The notes beneath the pieces were generated by a model. The model searched no databases and was not told the origin of the DNA. It was given only the letters and a program-made list of their open reading frames with translations. Positions 23,774 through 31,831 of a DNA stretch of 63,212 bases are shown piece by piece. Origin of the DNA: JAWLGJ01 sp041685145 (lineage in GTDB: Bacteria > Pseudomonadota > Alphaproteobacteria > Rhodospirillales > Magnetospirillaceae); NCBI GenBank assembly GCA_041685145.1, contig JAWLGJ010000016.1, forward strand, positions 1-63,212, written 5' to 3'. Positions within the stretch are counted from its first letter, which is position 1. Every line of letters starts with the position of its first letter. A program made the translations under genes and the position numbers.

Positions 23774-24434
23774 TGCGCAGCGCCGCCTGGGTGCGGCTGT
23801 CGACCCCCAGGGCCTTCAGCACCCCCGACACATGCGCCTTGACCGTCGACAGATTGAGGCCAAGGCGCGCGCAGATCTCGTTGTTGGACAGTCCCTCGCC
23901 CAGCAGTTCCATGACCTCGCGCTGGCGCCGCGTCAGGCGCGCCAGGGCCCCGTCCCCCGCCTCCAGCGCGGCGTCCTCGCCGTCGCCGTCGCCGGCCGCC
24001 ATCGCCGCCGCCGACACCGGCATGGCGGACGAGGCGCCGAGGGCGGCCAGCCCCAATGCCGGCGGTACATAGGTGCCGCCGGCCAGCACGATGCGCAGCA
24101 CGCCCCCGAGCACCGCGTAGTCGGTGGATTTGGGAATAAAGGCCCGCACCCCCAGGCTCATCAGGGCCTGCATCTCCTGGACGTCTTCGCACATCGAGAA
24201 GATGGCCACCGGGCGCGGCGCCATCGCCTCGACGATGCGCCGCACCTGATCGTGGCCCTCATAGCCCGGCATCCGCAGATCCAGCACCACTAGGTCGAAG
24301 GTGCCGCCCAGCAGCTGCTCCAGACCGGCGAAGGAGCTGGTCTCGACAACCTCGGCTTGTGGATTGATGTCGCCGACCACATGGCGCAGGGCCTTGCGGA
24401 TGATCGAGTGGTCGTCGGCCAGAAGAACCCTCAT
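23748..24434 (-). CDS. LuxR/NarL-family response regulator
   Basis: 228 residues. Receiver domain: LLADDHSIIRKAL with the acidic pair, phosphoacceptor aspartate in LVVLDLRMPGY, and the switch lysine in FIPKST. LuxR-type HTH near the end: LTRRQREVMELLGEGLSNNEIC and TVKAHVSGVLKALGV. Between them lies an unusually long Ala/Gly/Asp-rich linker (about residues 127-165). Probable partner of the convergent kinase; the pair are transcribed toward each other rather than as one operon. Likely DNA targets lie in the nap intergenic region. Confidence 0.93.
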   Translation of the reverse strand: MRVLLADDHSIIRKALRHVVGDINPQAEVVETSSFAGLEQLLGGTFDLVVLDLRMPGYEGHDQVRRIVEAMAPRPVAIFSMCEDVQEMQALMSLGVRAFIPKSTDYAVLGGVLRIVLAGGTYVPPALGLAALGASSAMPVSAAAMAAGDGDGEDAALEAGDGALARLTRRQREVMELLGEGLSNNEICARLGLNLSTVKAHVSGVLKALGVDSRTQAALRIREMARQQ

Positions 24435-24570
24435 GCCCCGCGCGCGTCGATTGTTGATCCGTTGGTATTATACTGGACGAAGCTTCCCATGCGGTCAAAC
24501 TTTGCGGCGGCCAGGCGCGCGGCGCGATGTCGCGGCGAGGGCTTCCCCCTTCGAGCAAGGAATCATTCCA

Positions 24571-25830
24571 ATGACGGGAGCCCCGTCCTATGCTCATGGC
24601 ATCGAGACCCCGGACCGGGAGAGCCCCATGCCGCGGCATCGCCTGGCCTGGCGACGCATTTTGCGCGCCGCCCTGCCCGCCGACCACCTGAAGGAGCTTG
24701 CCTTCGCCGGCGGCCACGGCCTGTATCTGCGCCGCCATCGCGCCGAAGTCATCATCGACCGGGTGCGGCTGGTGTCGGCGGCCTTCGCGGTGCTGACGGC
24801 GGTGTGGATCGGCGTCGACCTGCTGACCTTCGCCGAGGAGGTGTGGGCGCCGCTGGTGGTGTTGCGGCTGGTTTCCTGTGCCGTGTTCGTCGCCCTGGCG
24901 CTGCCGCGGCGCGGCCCCAGCGACCTGCGGCGGGCGCGCGCGATGCTGGCGGTGATGCTGGCCAACCCGATGGCCTTTTTCATCGCCGCCGAGTTCCTGT
25001 TCGTCGGCCGCACCGACGGCGCGACGCTGACCGTCATTGTCGCGGCGCTGTACGAGTACCTGCCCTTCATCGCCCTCGCCGGGCTGTCGGTGTTCCCGCT
25101 GGTGGCGGCCGAGGCGGTCGCCTACGGCCTGGCGGTGTTCGCGGCGACCCTGGCGGCACCGGCCCTGGCCGGCACCCTGGACCTGCAGGCGGCGGTGCCG
25201 GCGGCGTGGGTGATGCTGCTGATCGCCAGTGTCTACGTCCTGGCCGGGGTCATCCAGGTCCACTACATGATGGCGCTGGTGCACCGCCTGAACCAGGACG
25301 TGCTGACCGGCGCGGTGACGCGGCGCAGCGGCATCGAGATCATCGACCTGTATTTCCACATTTCCCTGCAGCACGACCAGCCCTTCGCGCTGGCCTTCCT
25401 CGACCTCGACCGCTTCAAGCCCCTCAACGACGACCACGGCCACGAGGCCGGTGACGAGGCCCTGCGCGGCGCCGCCGAAACCCTGCGCCACCTGCTGCGC
25501 CGCAGCGACCTGCTGATACGCTGGGGCGGCGAGGAATTCGTGCTGGTGCTGCCCGGCACCGACGCCGACGGCACCAAGCTGGTCGTGCAGCGCATCCTCG
25601 ACCACGGCCTCGGCCGGCGTCCCGAGGGCGCGCCGCTGACGGCCAGCATCGGCCTTGCGGAACGCCGCGCCGACGCGGCGCCGGACTGGCGGGAACTGGT
25701 GGAACTGGCCGACCGGCGCATGTACGAGGCCAAGAACCGGGGGCGCAACCGCTGCATGGCCTTCAACGATGAGATGCTGCTTCCCGCCGCCGTCGACGCC
25801 GAGACGGAGGCGGCGCCGAGCGCGCCCTGA
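24571..25830 (+). CDS. Membrane diguanylate cyclase
   Basis: 419 residues. After a polar N-terminus, about six hydrophobic segments between residues 62 and 230 form an integral membrane sensor of MASE type, followed directly by a GGDEF domain (DVLTGAVTRRSG, then FLDLDRFKPLND). Active site GGEEF (319-323) and inhibitory RRSD (310-313) are intact. Start ATG at 24571 follows AAGGAAT; an in-frame ATG at 24628 is possible. Unlike the tandem pair at 6.5-10 kb, it has no CxxCH motif. Single gene; its signal is unknown. The 136-nt gap before it shows nothing distinct. Confidence 0.92.
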   Translation: MTGAPSYAHGIETPDRESPMPRHRLAWRRILRAALPADHLKELAFAGGHGLYLRRHRAEVIIDRVRLVSAAFAVLTAVWIGVDLLTFAEEVWAPLVVLRLVSCAVFVALALPRRGPSDLRRARAMLAVMLANPMAFFIAAEFLFVGRTDGATLTVIVAALYEYLPFIALAGLSVFPLVAAEAVAYGLAVFAATLAAPALAGTLDLQAAVPAAWVMLLIASVYVLAGVIQVHYMMALVHRLNQDVLTGAVTRRSGIEIIDLYFHISLQHDQPFALAFLDLDRFKPLNDDHGHEAGDEALRGAAETLRHLLRRSDLLIRWGGEEFVLVLPGTDADGTKLVVQRILDHGLGRRPEGAPLTASIGLAERRADAAPDWRELVELADRRMYEAKNRGRNRCMAFNDEMLLPAAVDAETEAAPSAP

Positions 25831-25842
25831 CCGCCTGCAACC

Positions 25843-26073
25843 TCAGTCGCCGCCGCAGCAGCTCGCGGCGGCGCGTTGGCCCGCCGGGCAGGGCGTCAGC
25901 GCATAGGCGCACCACACGCAGCACGCCCCAGTCGGGGTGGCGACCCGGGCCCGGCACGAAGGGCACGCCCACACGGACAGGCTGCCGCCCATGCGCTCGG
26001 CATGGCGGGCGCCGCAGGCGGGGCAGGTCATGACCGTGTCCGCCCGCAGGCCGTCTTCGCTGACCTCAAGCAC
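25843..26073 (-). CDS. Small zinc-ribbon protein (GDCCVFCSYG-type)
   Basis: 76 residues from a GTG at 26073 that has GAGGG before it; the ATG at 26031 (62 residues) is the alternative. Two zinc-ribbon pairs: MTCPACG and WACPSC, then GACCVWCAYALTPCP, which corresponds to the GDCCVFCSYG family signature with small changes, and a terminal SCCGGD. Function of the family unknown. 17 nt after the GarR-type gene in the same direction. Confidence 0.75.
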   Translation of the reverse strand: MLEVSEDGLRADTVMTCPACGARHAERMGGSLSVWACPSCRARVATPTGACCVWCAYALTPCPAGQRAAASCCGGD

Positions 26074-26090
26074 GCCCCGCCCTCGCGGCC

Positions 26091-26981
26091 TCAGCCGTCC
26101 CCGGCGACCTCGTGGGCGGCCAGACGCTCCAGCGCCCGCACCATCGCCGAATGGTCCCAGCCGGCGCCGCCGGCGGCCTTGCAGGCGTTGAACAGTTCCT
26201 GCGCCGTGGCGGTGTTGGGCAGGCTGACCCCCAGTTCGCGGGCCGACTGCAAGGCCAGGTTGAGATCCTTCTGGTGCAGTTCGATGCGGAAGCCGGGATC
26301 GAAGGTGCGCTTGATCATGCGCTCGCCGTGGACCTCCAGGATCTTCGACGAGGCGAAGCCCCCCATCAGCGCCTGGCGCACCTTGGCGGGGTCGGCGCCG
26401 GCCTTGGAGGCGAACAGCAGCGCCTCGCCCACCGCCTCGATGTTCAGCGCCACGATGATCTGGTTGGCGACCTTGCAGGTCTGGCCGGCGCCGTTGCCGC
26501 CGACCAGGGTGATGTTCTTGCCCATGACTTCGAACAGCGGCCGCACGGTCTCGAAGGTGTCCTCGGGGCCACCGACCATGATGGTCAGCGCGGCGTTCTC
26601 GGCCCCCACCTGGCCGCCGGACACCGGGGCGTCCAGGTAGCGACAGCCCTTCTCCTCGATGCGGCGGGCGAACTCCACCGTGGCGGTGGGCGAGATCGAA
26701 CTCATGTCCACGACGATTTTGCCCGGCGCCAGCCCCTCGGCGACGCCATTGGGCTTGAACAGCGCCGATTCGACGTCGGGAGTGTCGGGAACGATGAGGA
26801 TGATGACCTCGGCCTTTTCCGCCACCTCCTTGAACGAGGCGCACTCTACCGCGCCGCCCTCGACCAGTTCCGCCGGCAGCGATGCACGGTGGCGGCAAAG
26901 AAACAGCGTGTGCCCGGCTCTTTGCAGATGCCCGGCCATCGGCCGGCCCATGATGCCCAACCCGATGAACCCGATCTTCAT
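26091..26981 (-). CDS. garR: NAD(P)-dependent beta-hydroxyacid dehydrogenase, GarR-like
   Basis: 296 residues. N-terminal Rossmann motif KIGFIGLGIMGRPMAGHL, substrate-binding DAPVSGGQVGAENAAL and catalytic lysine region GAGQTCKVANQI place it in the 3-hydroxyisobutyrate/tartronate-semialdehyde reductase family. The C-terminal segments GFRIELHQKDLNLAL and WDHSAMVRALE favour 2-hydroxy-3-oxopropionate (tartronate semialdehyde) reductase. A GGAGGG site lies before the ATG. No glyoxylate genes are adjacent, so the substrate remains likely rather than certain. Confidence 0.88.
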   Translation of the reverse strand: MKIGFIGLGIMGRPMAGHLQRAGHTLFLCRHRASLPAELVEGGAVECASFKEVAEKAEVIILIVPDTPDVESALFKPNGVAEGLAPGKIVVDMSSISPTATVEFARRIEEKGCRYLDAPVSGGQVGAENAALTIMVGGPEDTFETVRPLFEVMGKNITLVGGNGAGQTCKVANQIIVALNIEAVGEALLFASKAGADPAKVRQALMGGFASSKILEVHGERMIKRTFDPGFRIELHQKDLNLALQSARELGVSLPNTATAQELFNACKAAGGAGWDHSAMVRALERLAAHEVAGDG

Positions 26982-27046
26982 GAGCGAATGCCCTCCTCGT
27001 TCCTGGGATTGCGCCTTCCGGCGACGTTAAGCCCCGCCGCCCCGCC

Positions 27047-27074
27047 GCGACAAGGCCCTCCAAAAGCCTATACT
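27047..27074 (+). promoter_or_regulatory. Probable msrA promoter
   Basis: Good -10 TATACT at 27069-27074; 16 nt upstream GCGACA (27047-27052) is a weak -35. Transcription would begin near 27081, 60 nt before msrA. Confidence 0.45.
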
Positions 27075-27143
27075 GGCACCGGCGCCCATCTTTCGCGGCG
27101 GCGGCGCCGTTCCCATCTGGATGGAGTAGGCACGGAGGACAAC

Positions 27144-27608
27144 ATGGCGAAAGCGACCTTTGCGGCCGGCTGCTTCTGGGGCGTCGAGCACCAGTTCCGG
27201 CAGGTGCCGGGCGTAGTGGATGCGACCGTCGGCTACACCGGGGGCGGCGCCGACCACCCCACCTATGAGGACGTTTGCAGCGGCCGCACCGGCCACGCCG
27301 AGGCGGTGGAGATCGACTTCGACCCGGCCACGGTCAGTTATGCGCAACTGGTCGAAATGTTCTTCCGGATCCACGACCCCACCCAGCACAACCGCCAGGG
27401 CCCCGACGTCGGCACGCAATACCGCTCGGCCATCTTCGTCCACGACCACGAGCAGGAATCCACCGCCGCCGCGGTCATGGCGCGCGCGCAGGGGCGGTTC
27501 CGCCGCCCCATCGTCACCGAGATCGCCCCCGCGGGGCGCTTCTGGCCGGCCGAGGATTACCACCAGGGCTATTACCGGAAGCAGGGCCTGAAATTCTGCG
27601 GCGGCTGA
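27144..27608 (+). CDS. msrA: Peptide methionine sulfoxide reductase A
   Basis: 154 residues. Reduces methionine-S-sulfoxide in proteins. Catalytic motif AAGCFWGVE with C10; YEDVCSGRTGHAEAVE, FFRIHDPTQHNRQGPDVGTQYRS (seen as IHDPTQHNRQGPDVGTQYRS) and AEDYHQGYY are all family signatures. One resolving cysteine candidate near the end (KFCGG). GGAGG precedes the ATG. Likely first gene of a short run with the two following genes. Confidence 0.97.
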   Translation: MAKATFAAGCFWGVEHQFRQVPGVVDATVGYTGGGADHPTYEDVCSGRTGHAEAVEIDFDPATVSYAQLVEMFFRIHDPTQHNRQGPDVGTQYRSAIFVHDHEQESTAAAVMARAQGRFRRPIVTEIAPAGRFWPAEDYHQGYYRKQGLKFCGG

Positions 27609-27621
27609 GGCGGAGACGGGC

Positions 27622-27801
27622 ATGGCCAACTGGATCGAGTGCATCGAGACGCCGGAGGAGTACAGCCGCGCGCTTGAGGAGGTCGAACGACTGCGCGAGG
27701 CCGACCCCGACAGCGAGGAGGGTCGCTACCGCGATTCCCTCCTGAAGCTGATCGCCAAGCACGAGGCGCGGGGCAAGCCGCGCTACGACCAGCCGACATG
27801 A
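27622..27801 (+). CDS. Orphan protein like the HigA N-terminal segment
   Basis: 59 residues, starting MANWIECIETPEEYSRALEE. The pattern, an aromatic/acidic start, repeated Glu/Arg helix, DPDSEEGRYRDSLLKLIAKHEA, resembles the N-terminal helical segment that precedes the HTH in HigA-type antitoxins, but no HTH follows and no toxin gene is next to it. Starts 13 nt after msrA and overlaps the VOC gene by 4 nt (ATGA), so it is embedded in that transcript and probably real. Function unknown. Confidence 0.7.
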   Translation: MANWIECIETPEEYSRALEEVERLREADPDSEEGRYRDSLLKLIAKHEARGKPRYDQPT

Positions 27802-28229
27802 GCGGCGGCGCGCCTCCCGTCACCATCGGCGGCCTCGACCACGTCGTGCTGCGCGTCGCCGACATGGGGCGGGCGCTGGCCTTCTATTGCGGCGTGCTCG
27901 GCTGCCGCGAGGAACGGCGCGTCGACGGCATCGGGCTGGTGCAGCTTCGGGCCGGCGCCGCCCTCATCGACCTGGTGCCGGCGGCCGACGACCCGCCGGG
28001 GGCGCGGGGGCGCAACATGGACCATCTGGCCCTGCGCCTGCGCGCCTTCGACGCCGAGGCGCTGGCCCGGCACCTGCGCGCCCACGGCATCGAGCCCGGC
28101 ACCGTCGAGCGCCGCTACGGCGCCGACGGCTACGGACCCTCCCTCTACATCCGCGACCCCGACGGCAATACCGTGGAACTGAAGGGACCACCGTCCGATT
28201 CCGCGCCGGCGCCGTTCCGGCTGGCGTAA
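27798..28229 (+). CDS. VOC-family (glyoxalase-like) protein
   Basis: 143 residues, one vicinal-oxygen-chelate unit pair: LDHVVLRVADMGRALAFYCGVLG at the start (first metal histidine in LDHV), MDHLALRLRAFD in the middle, and YIRDPDGNTVELK at the end with the metal glutamate. Likely metal-dependent enzyme or resistance-type protein; substrate unknown. Start overlaps the preceding small gene. Confidence 0.88.
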   Translation: MSGGAPPVTIGGLDHVVLRVADMGRALAFYCGVLGCREERRVDGIGLVQLRAGAALIDLVPAADDPPGARGRNMDHLALRLRAFDAEALARHLRAHGIEPGTVERRYGADGYGPSLYIRDPDGNTVELKGPPSDSAPAPFRLA

Positions 28230-28308
28230 ATGCGCGGCGTCGCATGAACTGGCATCGGTCCCGGATGGTGGGTATGCTCGGACGTGGCACGACGGCTTGG
28301 GGCGCGGC

Positions 28309-29235
28309 ATGAAGGACAAACGGCTTTCGCTGGAACAGGCGGTGGCGGATCTGATCCGCGACGGCGACTCCATCGTCATGGGGGCCTGCCTGGAGAGCGA
28401 CATTCCCTTTGCCGCCACCCACGAGATCATCCGCCAGGGCAAACGCGAGCTTGAGGTGGTGGCGCCGATCTCGGATGCGTCCACCGACATGCTGATCGGG
28501 GCGGGCTGCGTGGGGGCGGTGACCGGCGCCTGGGTGGGCAACGTCTCGGCGGGGTTGGGCCACAACTACCGCCGCATCATGGAGGGCGCGGCCCGCGGGC
28601 GCCTGCGCGTCAACGACCATTCCAACTTCTCGCTGGGGATGGCGCTGACCGCCGGCGCCTACGGCATTCCCTACATGCCGCTGCGCTCGCTGCTGGGCTC
28701 CGATATCCTGCGCTCCAACCCCGCTTTCCGGGTGGAGCGCAATCCCTTCGTGCGCGACCAGGACGACCCGGTGGTGCTGGTGCCGCCGCTGCGGCCCGAC
28801 GTGGCGGTGTTCTGCGTCCAGCGCGCCGACCCCGGCGGCGGCTGCCACCACTGGGGCAGCGAGGGGGTGATGCGCGAGGCGGGGCTGGCGGCGGAGCGGG
28901 TCATCCTGCTGGCCGAGGAGATCGTGGCGCCCGAGGTCATCGCCTCGGACCCCAACCGGGTGCCCTTTCCGCCCTTCCGGGTCGCGGCGGTGGTGGAAGC
29001 GACCGCCGCCTGCCATCCCTCGCCGATGACCGGCGTCTGGCGGCGCGACACCGCCTTCTTCAACGCCTATCACGACCGTTCGCGCACGCCCGAGGGATTC
29101 CAGGAGTGGCTGGAGGAGTGGGTGCTGGGGGTCAACGGCCACGCCGGCTATCGCGCCAGGCTGGACGAGCGCATCGACTCCCTGCGCATCCGTGGCAAGG
29201 CGCTGGCGGCGCCGACGAACTACGCGGCGGAGTAA
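28309..29235 (+). CDS. CoA-transferase subunit A (family I)
   Basis: 308 residues. Alpha subunit of a family I CoA-transferase of the glutaconate/3-oxoacid type: LRDGDSIVMGA-like start (IRDGDSIVMGACLES), GCVGAVTGAWVGN, and NDHSNFSLGMALTAGAYGIPYMPLRSLLGSDIL (seen in parts). ATG at 28309 chosen because it gives MKDKRLSLEQAVADLI; a second in-frame start 12 nt upstream is weaker. 2 nt before subunit B. Substrate not clear; related to GctA and IpdA. Confidence 0.87.
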   Translation: MKDKRLSLEQAVADLIRDGDSIVMGACLESDIPFAATHEIIRQGKRELEVVAPISDASTDMLIGAGCVGAVTGAWVGNVSAGLGHNYRRIMEGAARGRLRVNDHSNFSLGMALTAGAYGIPYMPLRSLLGSDILRSNPAFRVERNPFVRDQDDPVVLVPPLRPDVAVFCVQRADPGGGCHHWGSEGVMREAGLAAERVILLAEEIVAPEVIASDPNRVPFPPFRVAAVVEATAACHPSPMTGVWRRDTAFFNAYHDRSRTPEGFQEWLEEWVLGVNGHAGYRARLDERIDSLRIRGKALAAPTNYAAE

Positions 29236-29237
29236 GG

Positions 29238-29999
29238 ATGCACCACGACTATTCCACACGCGAACTGATGATCGTGGCGGCGGCGCGGGAAATCCGCGAC
29301 GGCGAGGTGGTATTCGTCGGAATGCGCCTGCCGATGGCGGCCTATGGCGTGGCCCGCCAGACCCACGCCCCCAACGCCGTCGGCCTGTACGAATGCGGCC
29401 TGGCCCGGCACGAACCGGCGCAGGGCATGATCCACACGATGGGGGATCCGCCCAACCAGATCGGCGCCGTGTGGGCCACCGGCACGGTGGCGGTGATGGG
29501 CCTGTTGCAGGCGGGGCGCGTCGATGCCGGCTTCATCGGCGGCGCCGAGATCGACCGCTTCGGCAACATCAACACATCCTATATCGGCGGCTGGACGAAG
29601 CCGCGCGTCAAGCTGCCGGGCTCGGGCGGCGCCGCCGACATCGCCGCCATGTCGCGGCGGCTGCTGGCGATCATGAGTCACGAGAAGCACCGTCTGGTGC
29701 CGCGCGTGAGCTATGTCACCTCGGCCGGCTATCTCGACGGCGGCGAGTCGCGGCACCGCGCCGGCCTGACCTGGGGCGGTCCGGCGGCGGTGATCACCGA
29801 CCGGTGCGTGCTGCGTCCGCACGGGCCCGAGAACGAGTTGCACCTTGCCTCGCTGCACCCCGGCCAGGACTTCGCCGAGGTCGCGGCCCACACCGGCTGG
29901 GAGTTGAAGGCCATGCCCGGCATGGCCGGGACGCCGCCGCCGACCGAGGCCGAAATGGCGGCCCTGCGCCGCGTCGACCCCGACGGCTACTGGCGCTGA
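29238..29999 (+). CDS. CoA-transferase subunit B (family I)
   Basis: 253 residues. Beta subunit: YSTRELMIVAAAREI at the start, VGLYECGLARHEPAQ with the probable active-site glutamate (family SENG region), and FIGGAEIDRFGNINTSYIGG, a segment typical of GctB/IpdB-like subunits. AAGGATG provides a close ribosome site. The pair may activate a dicarboxylic acid or a ring-cleavage product; no neighbouring catabolic gene decides this. Confidence 0.87.
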   Translation: MHHDYSTRELMIVAAAREIRDGEVVFVGMRLPMAAYGVARQTHAPNAVGLYECGLARHEPAQGMIHTMGDPPNQIGAVWATGTVAVMGLLQAGRVDAGFIGGAEIDRFGNINTSYIGGWTKPRVKLPGSGGAADIAAMSRRLLAIMSHEKHRLVPRVSYVTSAGYLDGGESRHRAGLTWGGPAAVITDRCVLRPHGPENELHLASLHPGQDFAEVAAHTGWELKAMPGMAGTPPPTEAEMAALRRVDPDGYWR

Positions 30000-30010
30000 A
30001 AGCCGCGGCT

Positions 30011-30042
30011 AGGGCCGTTTCCATTCACATGGAACCAGCCCC
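30011..30042. repeat. Imperfect inverted repeat, possible dispersed element
   Basis: AGGGCCGTTTCCAT, loop TCAC, ATGGAACCAGCCCC: 14-nt arms with inner TTCCAT/ATGGAA perfect and about three mismatches outside. It lies in the convergent gap 30000-30132 and resembles short palindromes that recur between genes in GC-rich alphaproteobacteria; only this copy was noticed here. Confidence 0.4.
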
Positions 30043-30080
30043 GGTGGTTGCCCTCGCCGGGCGCTCGCTCCGCTCGCTTG

Positions 30081-30100
30081 GCCGCCGCCTCAACGGCGGC
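30081..30100. terminator. Hairpin between convergent genes
   Basis: GCCGCCG, loop CCTCAA, CGGCGGC. 7-bp stem without T-run, between the CoA-transferase genes and the leftward hypothetical gene. Confidence 0.4.
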
Positions 30101-30132
30101 TGGGGCATGACCGCGTGCGAGCGGATCACGCC

Positions 30133-30702
30133 CTAGGCCGGCGGCGACGGCGCCAGGGTGCCGCCGGCCAGGGTCATGTTGCCGCTGTTGGCGGACACCT
30201 GCCGGATGCGCTCGCGGAAGTCCTGCCACAGATAGCGCCGCTCCTCCTCGTCCTCGACGTCGTCCCAGCGGGCGTGGAATTCGGCGGCGATGCGGACGAT
30301 GGCCAGCAGGGTCTGGCGCGCCGCGATCATGCGGTAGCGGTTGGCCAGTTCCTTGTCGGCGGCGAAAAGCTCCTCGATCCGGGCCTTGTTGGGGTGATCG
30401 CCGCGCACCCTGATGCTGCCGTCGCCGGCGATCTCCAGGTCGATGGGGATCGAGGTGTCCACCCCCAGCGCCCGCAAGCGGCTGGTCAGATCTTTCCCCA
30501 AGGCGGCAGTTTCTTCCGTCAGTCGGCGCGGGTCCAGGTCCATCGCCGGGGCCCGCCCCAGGGCGTCGGCGGCGGCGGCATCGGGGCGCGCCACGCCCGC
30601 GCCGGCCAGAAGCGCGGCGAAATCCGTGCCTCTGGCGCCGCTCCGCGCGCCGGCGAGGGGCTTGCCCGCCCCGGCGGCAATGGCCGCAATGTCGTCGATC
30701 AT
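30133..30702 (-). CDS. Hypothetical protein, 189 residues
   Basis: Not recognised. Start ATG at 30702 has a strong site (GGGAGGG). N-terminal 60 residues are Ala/Gly-rich and probably flexible (MIDDIAAIAAGAGKPLAG). Residues about 65-165 look folded and helical: LRALGVDTSIPIDLEIAGDG, VRGDHPNKARIEELF, ADKELANRYRMIAARQTL and AEFHARWDDVEDEEER. No signal peptide or TM segment. Rhodospirillales-type conserved protein by impression, without proof. Confidence 0.78.
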   Translation of the reverse strand: MIDDIAAIAAGAGKPLAGARSGARGTDFAALLAGAGVARPDAAAADALGRAPAMDLDPRRLTEETAALGKDLTSRLRALGVDTSIPIDLEIAGDGSIRVRGDHPNKARIEELFAADKELANRYRMIAARQTLLAIVRIAAEFHARWDDVEDEEERRYLWQDFRERIRQVSANSGNMTLAGGTLAPSPPA

Positions 30703-30769
30703 GGTACCCTCCCCGTGGCCGTGGCGCGGAAAGCCCTGCAAAATGCGTTCCGCACCGGCCGACGGGCGA

Positions 30770-31831
30770 TCAAAGGCTAAACTGATAGGCATAACCGGCG
30801 AGCAGCGACCCGACGACCGCCAGAGCGAGGTACCAGCCGAACACCGGCGGCCGCACCAGCGCGAACACCGCCATCGCCGCCGGGATGCTGGTGACGCCGC
30901 CGGCGACCATGAAGGCCATCGCCGCGCCGGGGGCCAAGCCCATGTCAACCAGCCCGCCCATCAGCGGCACGGCGGCATAGCCGTTGAGATAGGCCGGGAT
31001 GCCGGCCAGCACGCCCATCGGCACCGCAAGGGCGCCGTCGCTCAGCCACGCGCCCACCGCCTCCGCCGGCACATAGGCCAGCATCAGGCTCTCGACCAGG
31101 AAAGCCAGGGCCAGCCAGCGGCCCAGGAACCAGGCCGTCGAGCCGGCGGTGGCGGCAAAGACGGCGCGGCGCTCGCCTTGGCGCCAGAAGCGCCATTCCG
31201 GCCTCTCGGCCGCCAGCGCCTGGCGGGCGCCGCAGCGGCTGGGGCCGACGGCCGGACGCAGCGGCGCGGCCAGTGCGGCGGTGCCGGCCATCCGGTGCGT
31301 GGCGAAACCGCCCAACAGGCCCAACCCGAAGGCCGCCAATGTCTTGGCGACCGCGAAGCCCGGGCCCAGTTCGGCGGCGGTGATGACGAACATGTCCGGC
31401 GCCATGATGGGCGACGCCAACCAGAATGCCATCACCGGCGCCAGCGGCACCCCGGCGACCAGCAAGGCGGCGATGACCGGCACCACCCCGCAGGAACAGA
31501 AGGGCGACACGGCACCGAACAACGCCGCCACCACCACCATGCGGACGGGACGGCCGGTGAAGGCGCGGGCGATCTGCCCATCGGCCCCGCTGGCCTTGGC
31601 ATAAGCGGCAAGGCCCACCGACAGCAAGAGGAAAGGTGCGATGTCCGCCAGGCTCTCCAGCAAGAAAACCAGGCTTGGCACGGCCTGCGCCGGCGCCAGG
31701 ACGGCAATGGCGCCCCACAGCAACAGGATAGCCAGCACCACGCGGTCGAAGCGCGCCAGACGCGGCGGCAGGCGCCGCCGGGGTGAGGGCGGACCACAGC
31801 AGCCGGTCTCGGTTGGCGCGGTTTCGTTCAT
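30770..31831 (-). CDS. ArsP/YraQ-like (UPF0718) permease
   Basis: 353 residues, about eight TM segments. The signature FCSCGVVPVIAALLVAGVP followed by ASPIMAPDMFVITA matches the UPF0718/ArsP permease family (SO_0444-type), in which the Cys pair may bind trivalent organoarsenicals. A soluble loop about 190-215 splits the two halves. Start ATG at 31831, with GGAAGG before it, overlaps the ArsR-family stop by 4 nt (ATGA), so regulator and permease are one unit. A longer open extension at the 5' side is in-frame ArsR DNA. Confidence 0.87.
   Translation of the reverse strand: MNETAPTETGCCGPPSPRRRLPPRLARFDRVVLAILLLWGAIAVLAPAQAVPSLVFLLESLADIAPFLLLSVGLAAYAKASGADGQIARAFTGRPVRMVVVAALFGAVSPFCSCGVVPVIAALLVAGVPLAPVMAFWLASPIMAPDMFVITAAELGPGFAVAKTLAAFGLGLLGGFATHRMAGTAALAAPLRPAVGPSRCGARQALAAERPEWRFWRQGERRAVFAATAGSTAWFLGRWLALAFLVESLMLAYVPAEAVGAWLSDGALAVPMGVLAGIPAYLNGYAAVPLMGGLVDMGLAPGAAMAFMVAGGVTSIPAAMAVFALVRPPVFGWYLALAVVGSLLAGYAYQFSL

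Noticed and set aside
27622..27801. Complete HigBA toxin-antitoxin pair
   Set aside because: No HTH in the small protein and no HigB-like gene on either side.
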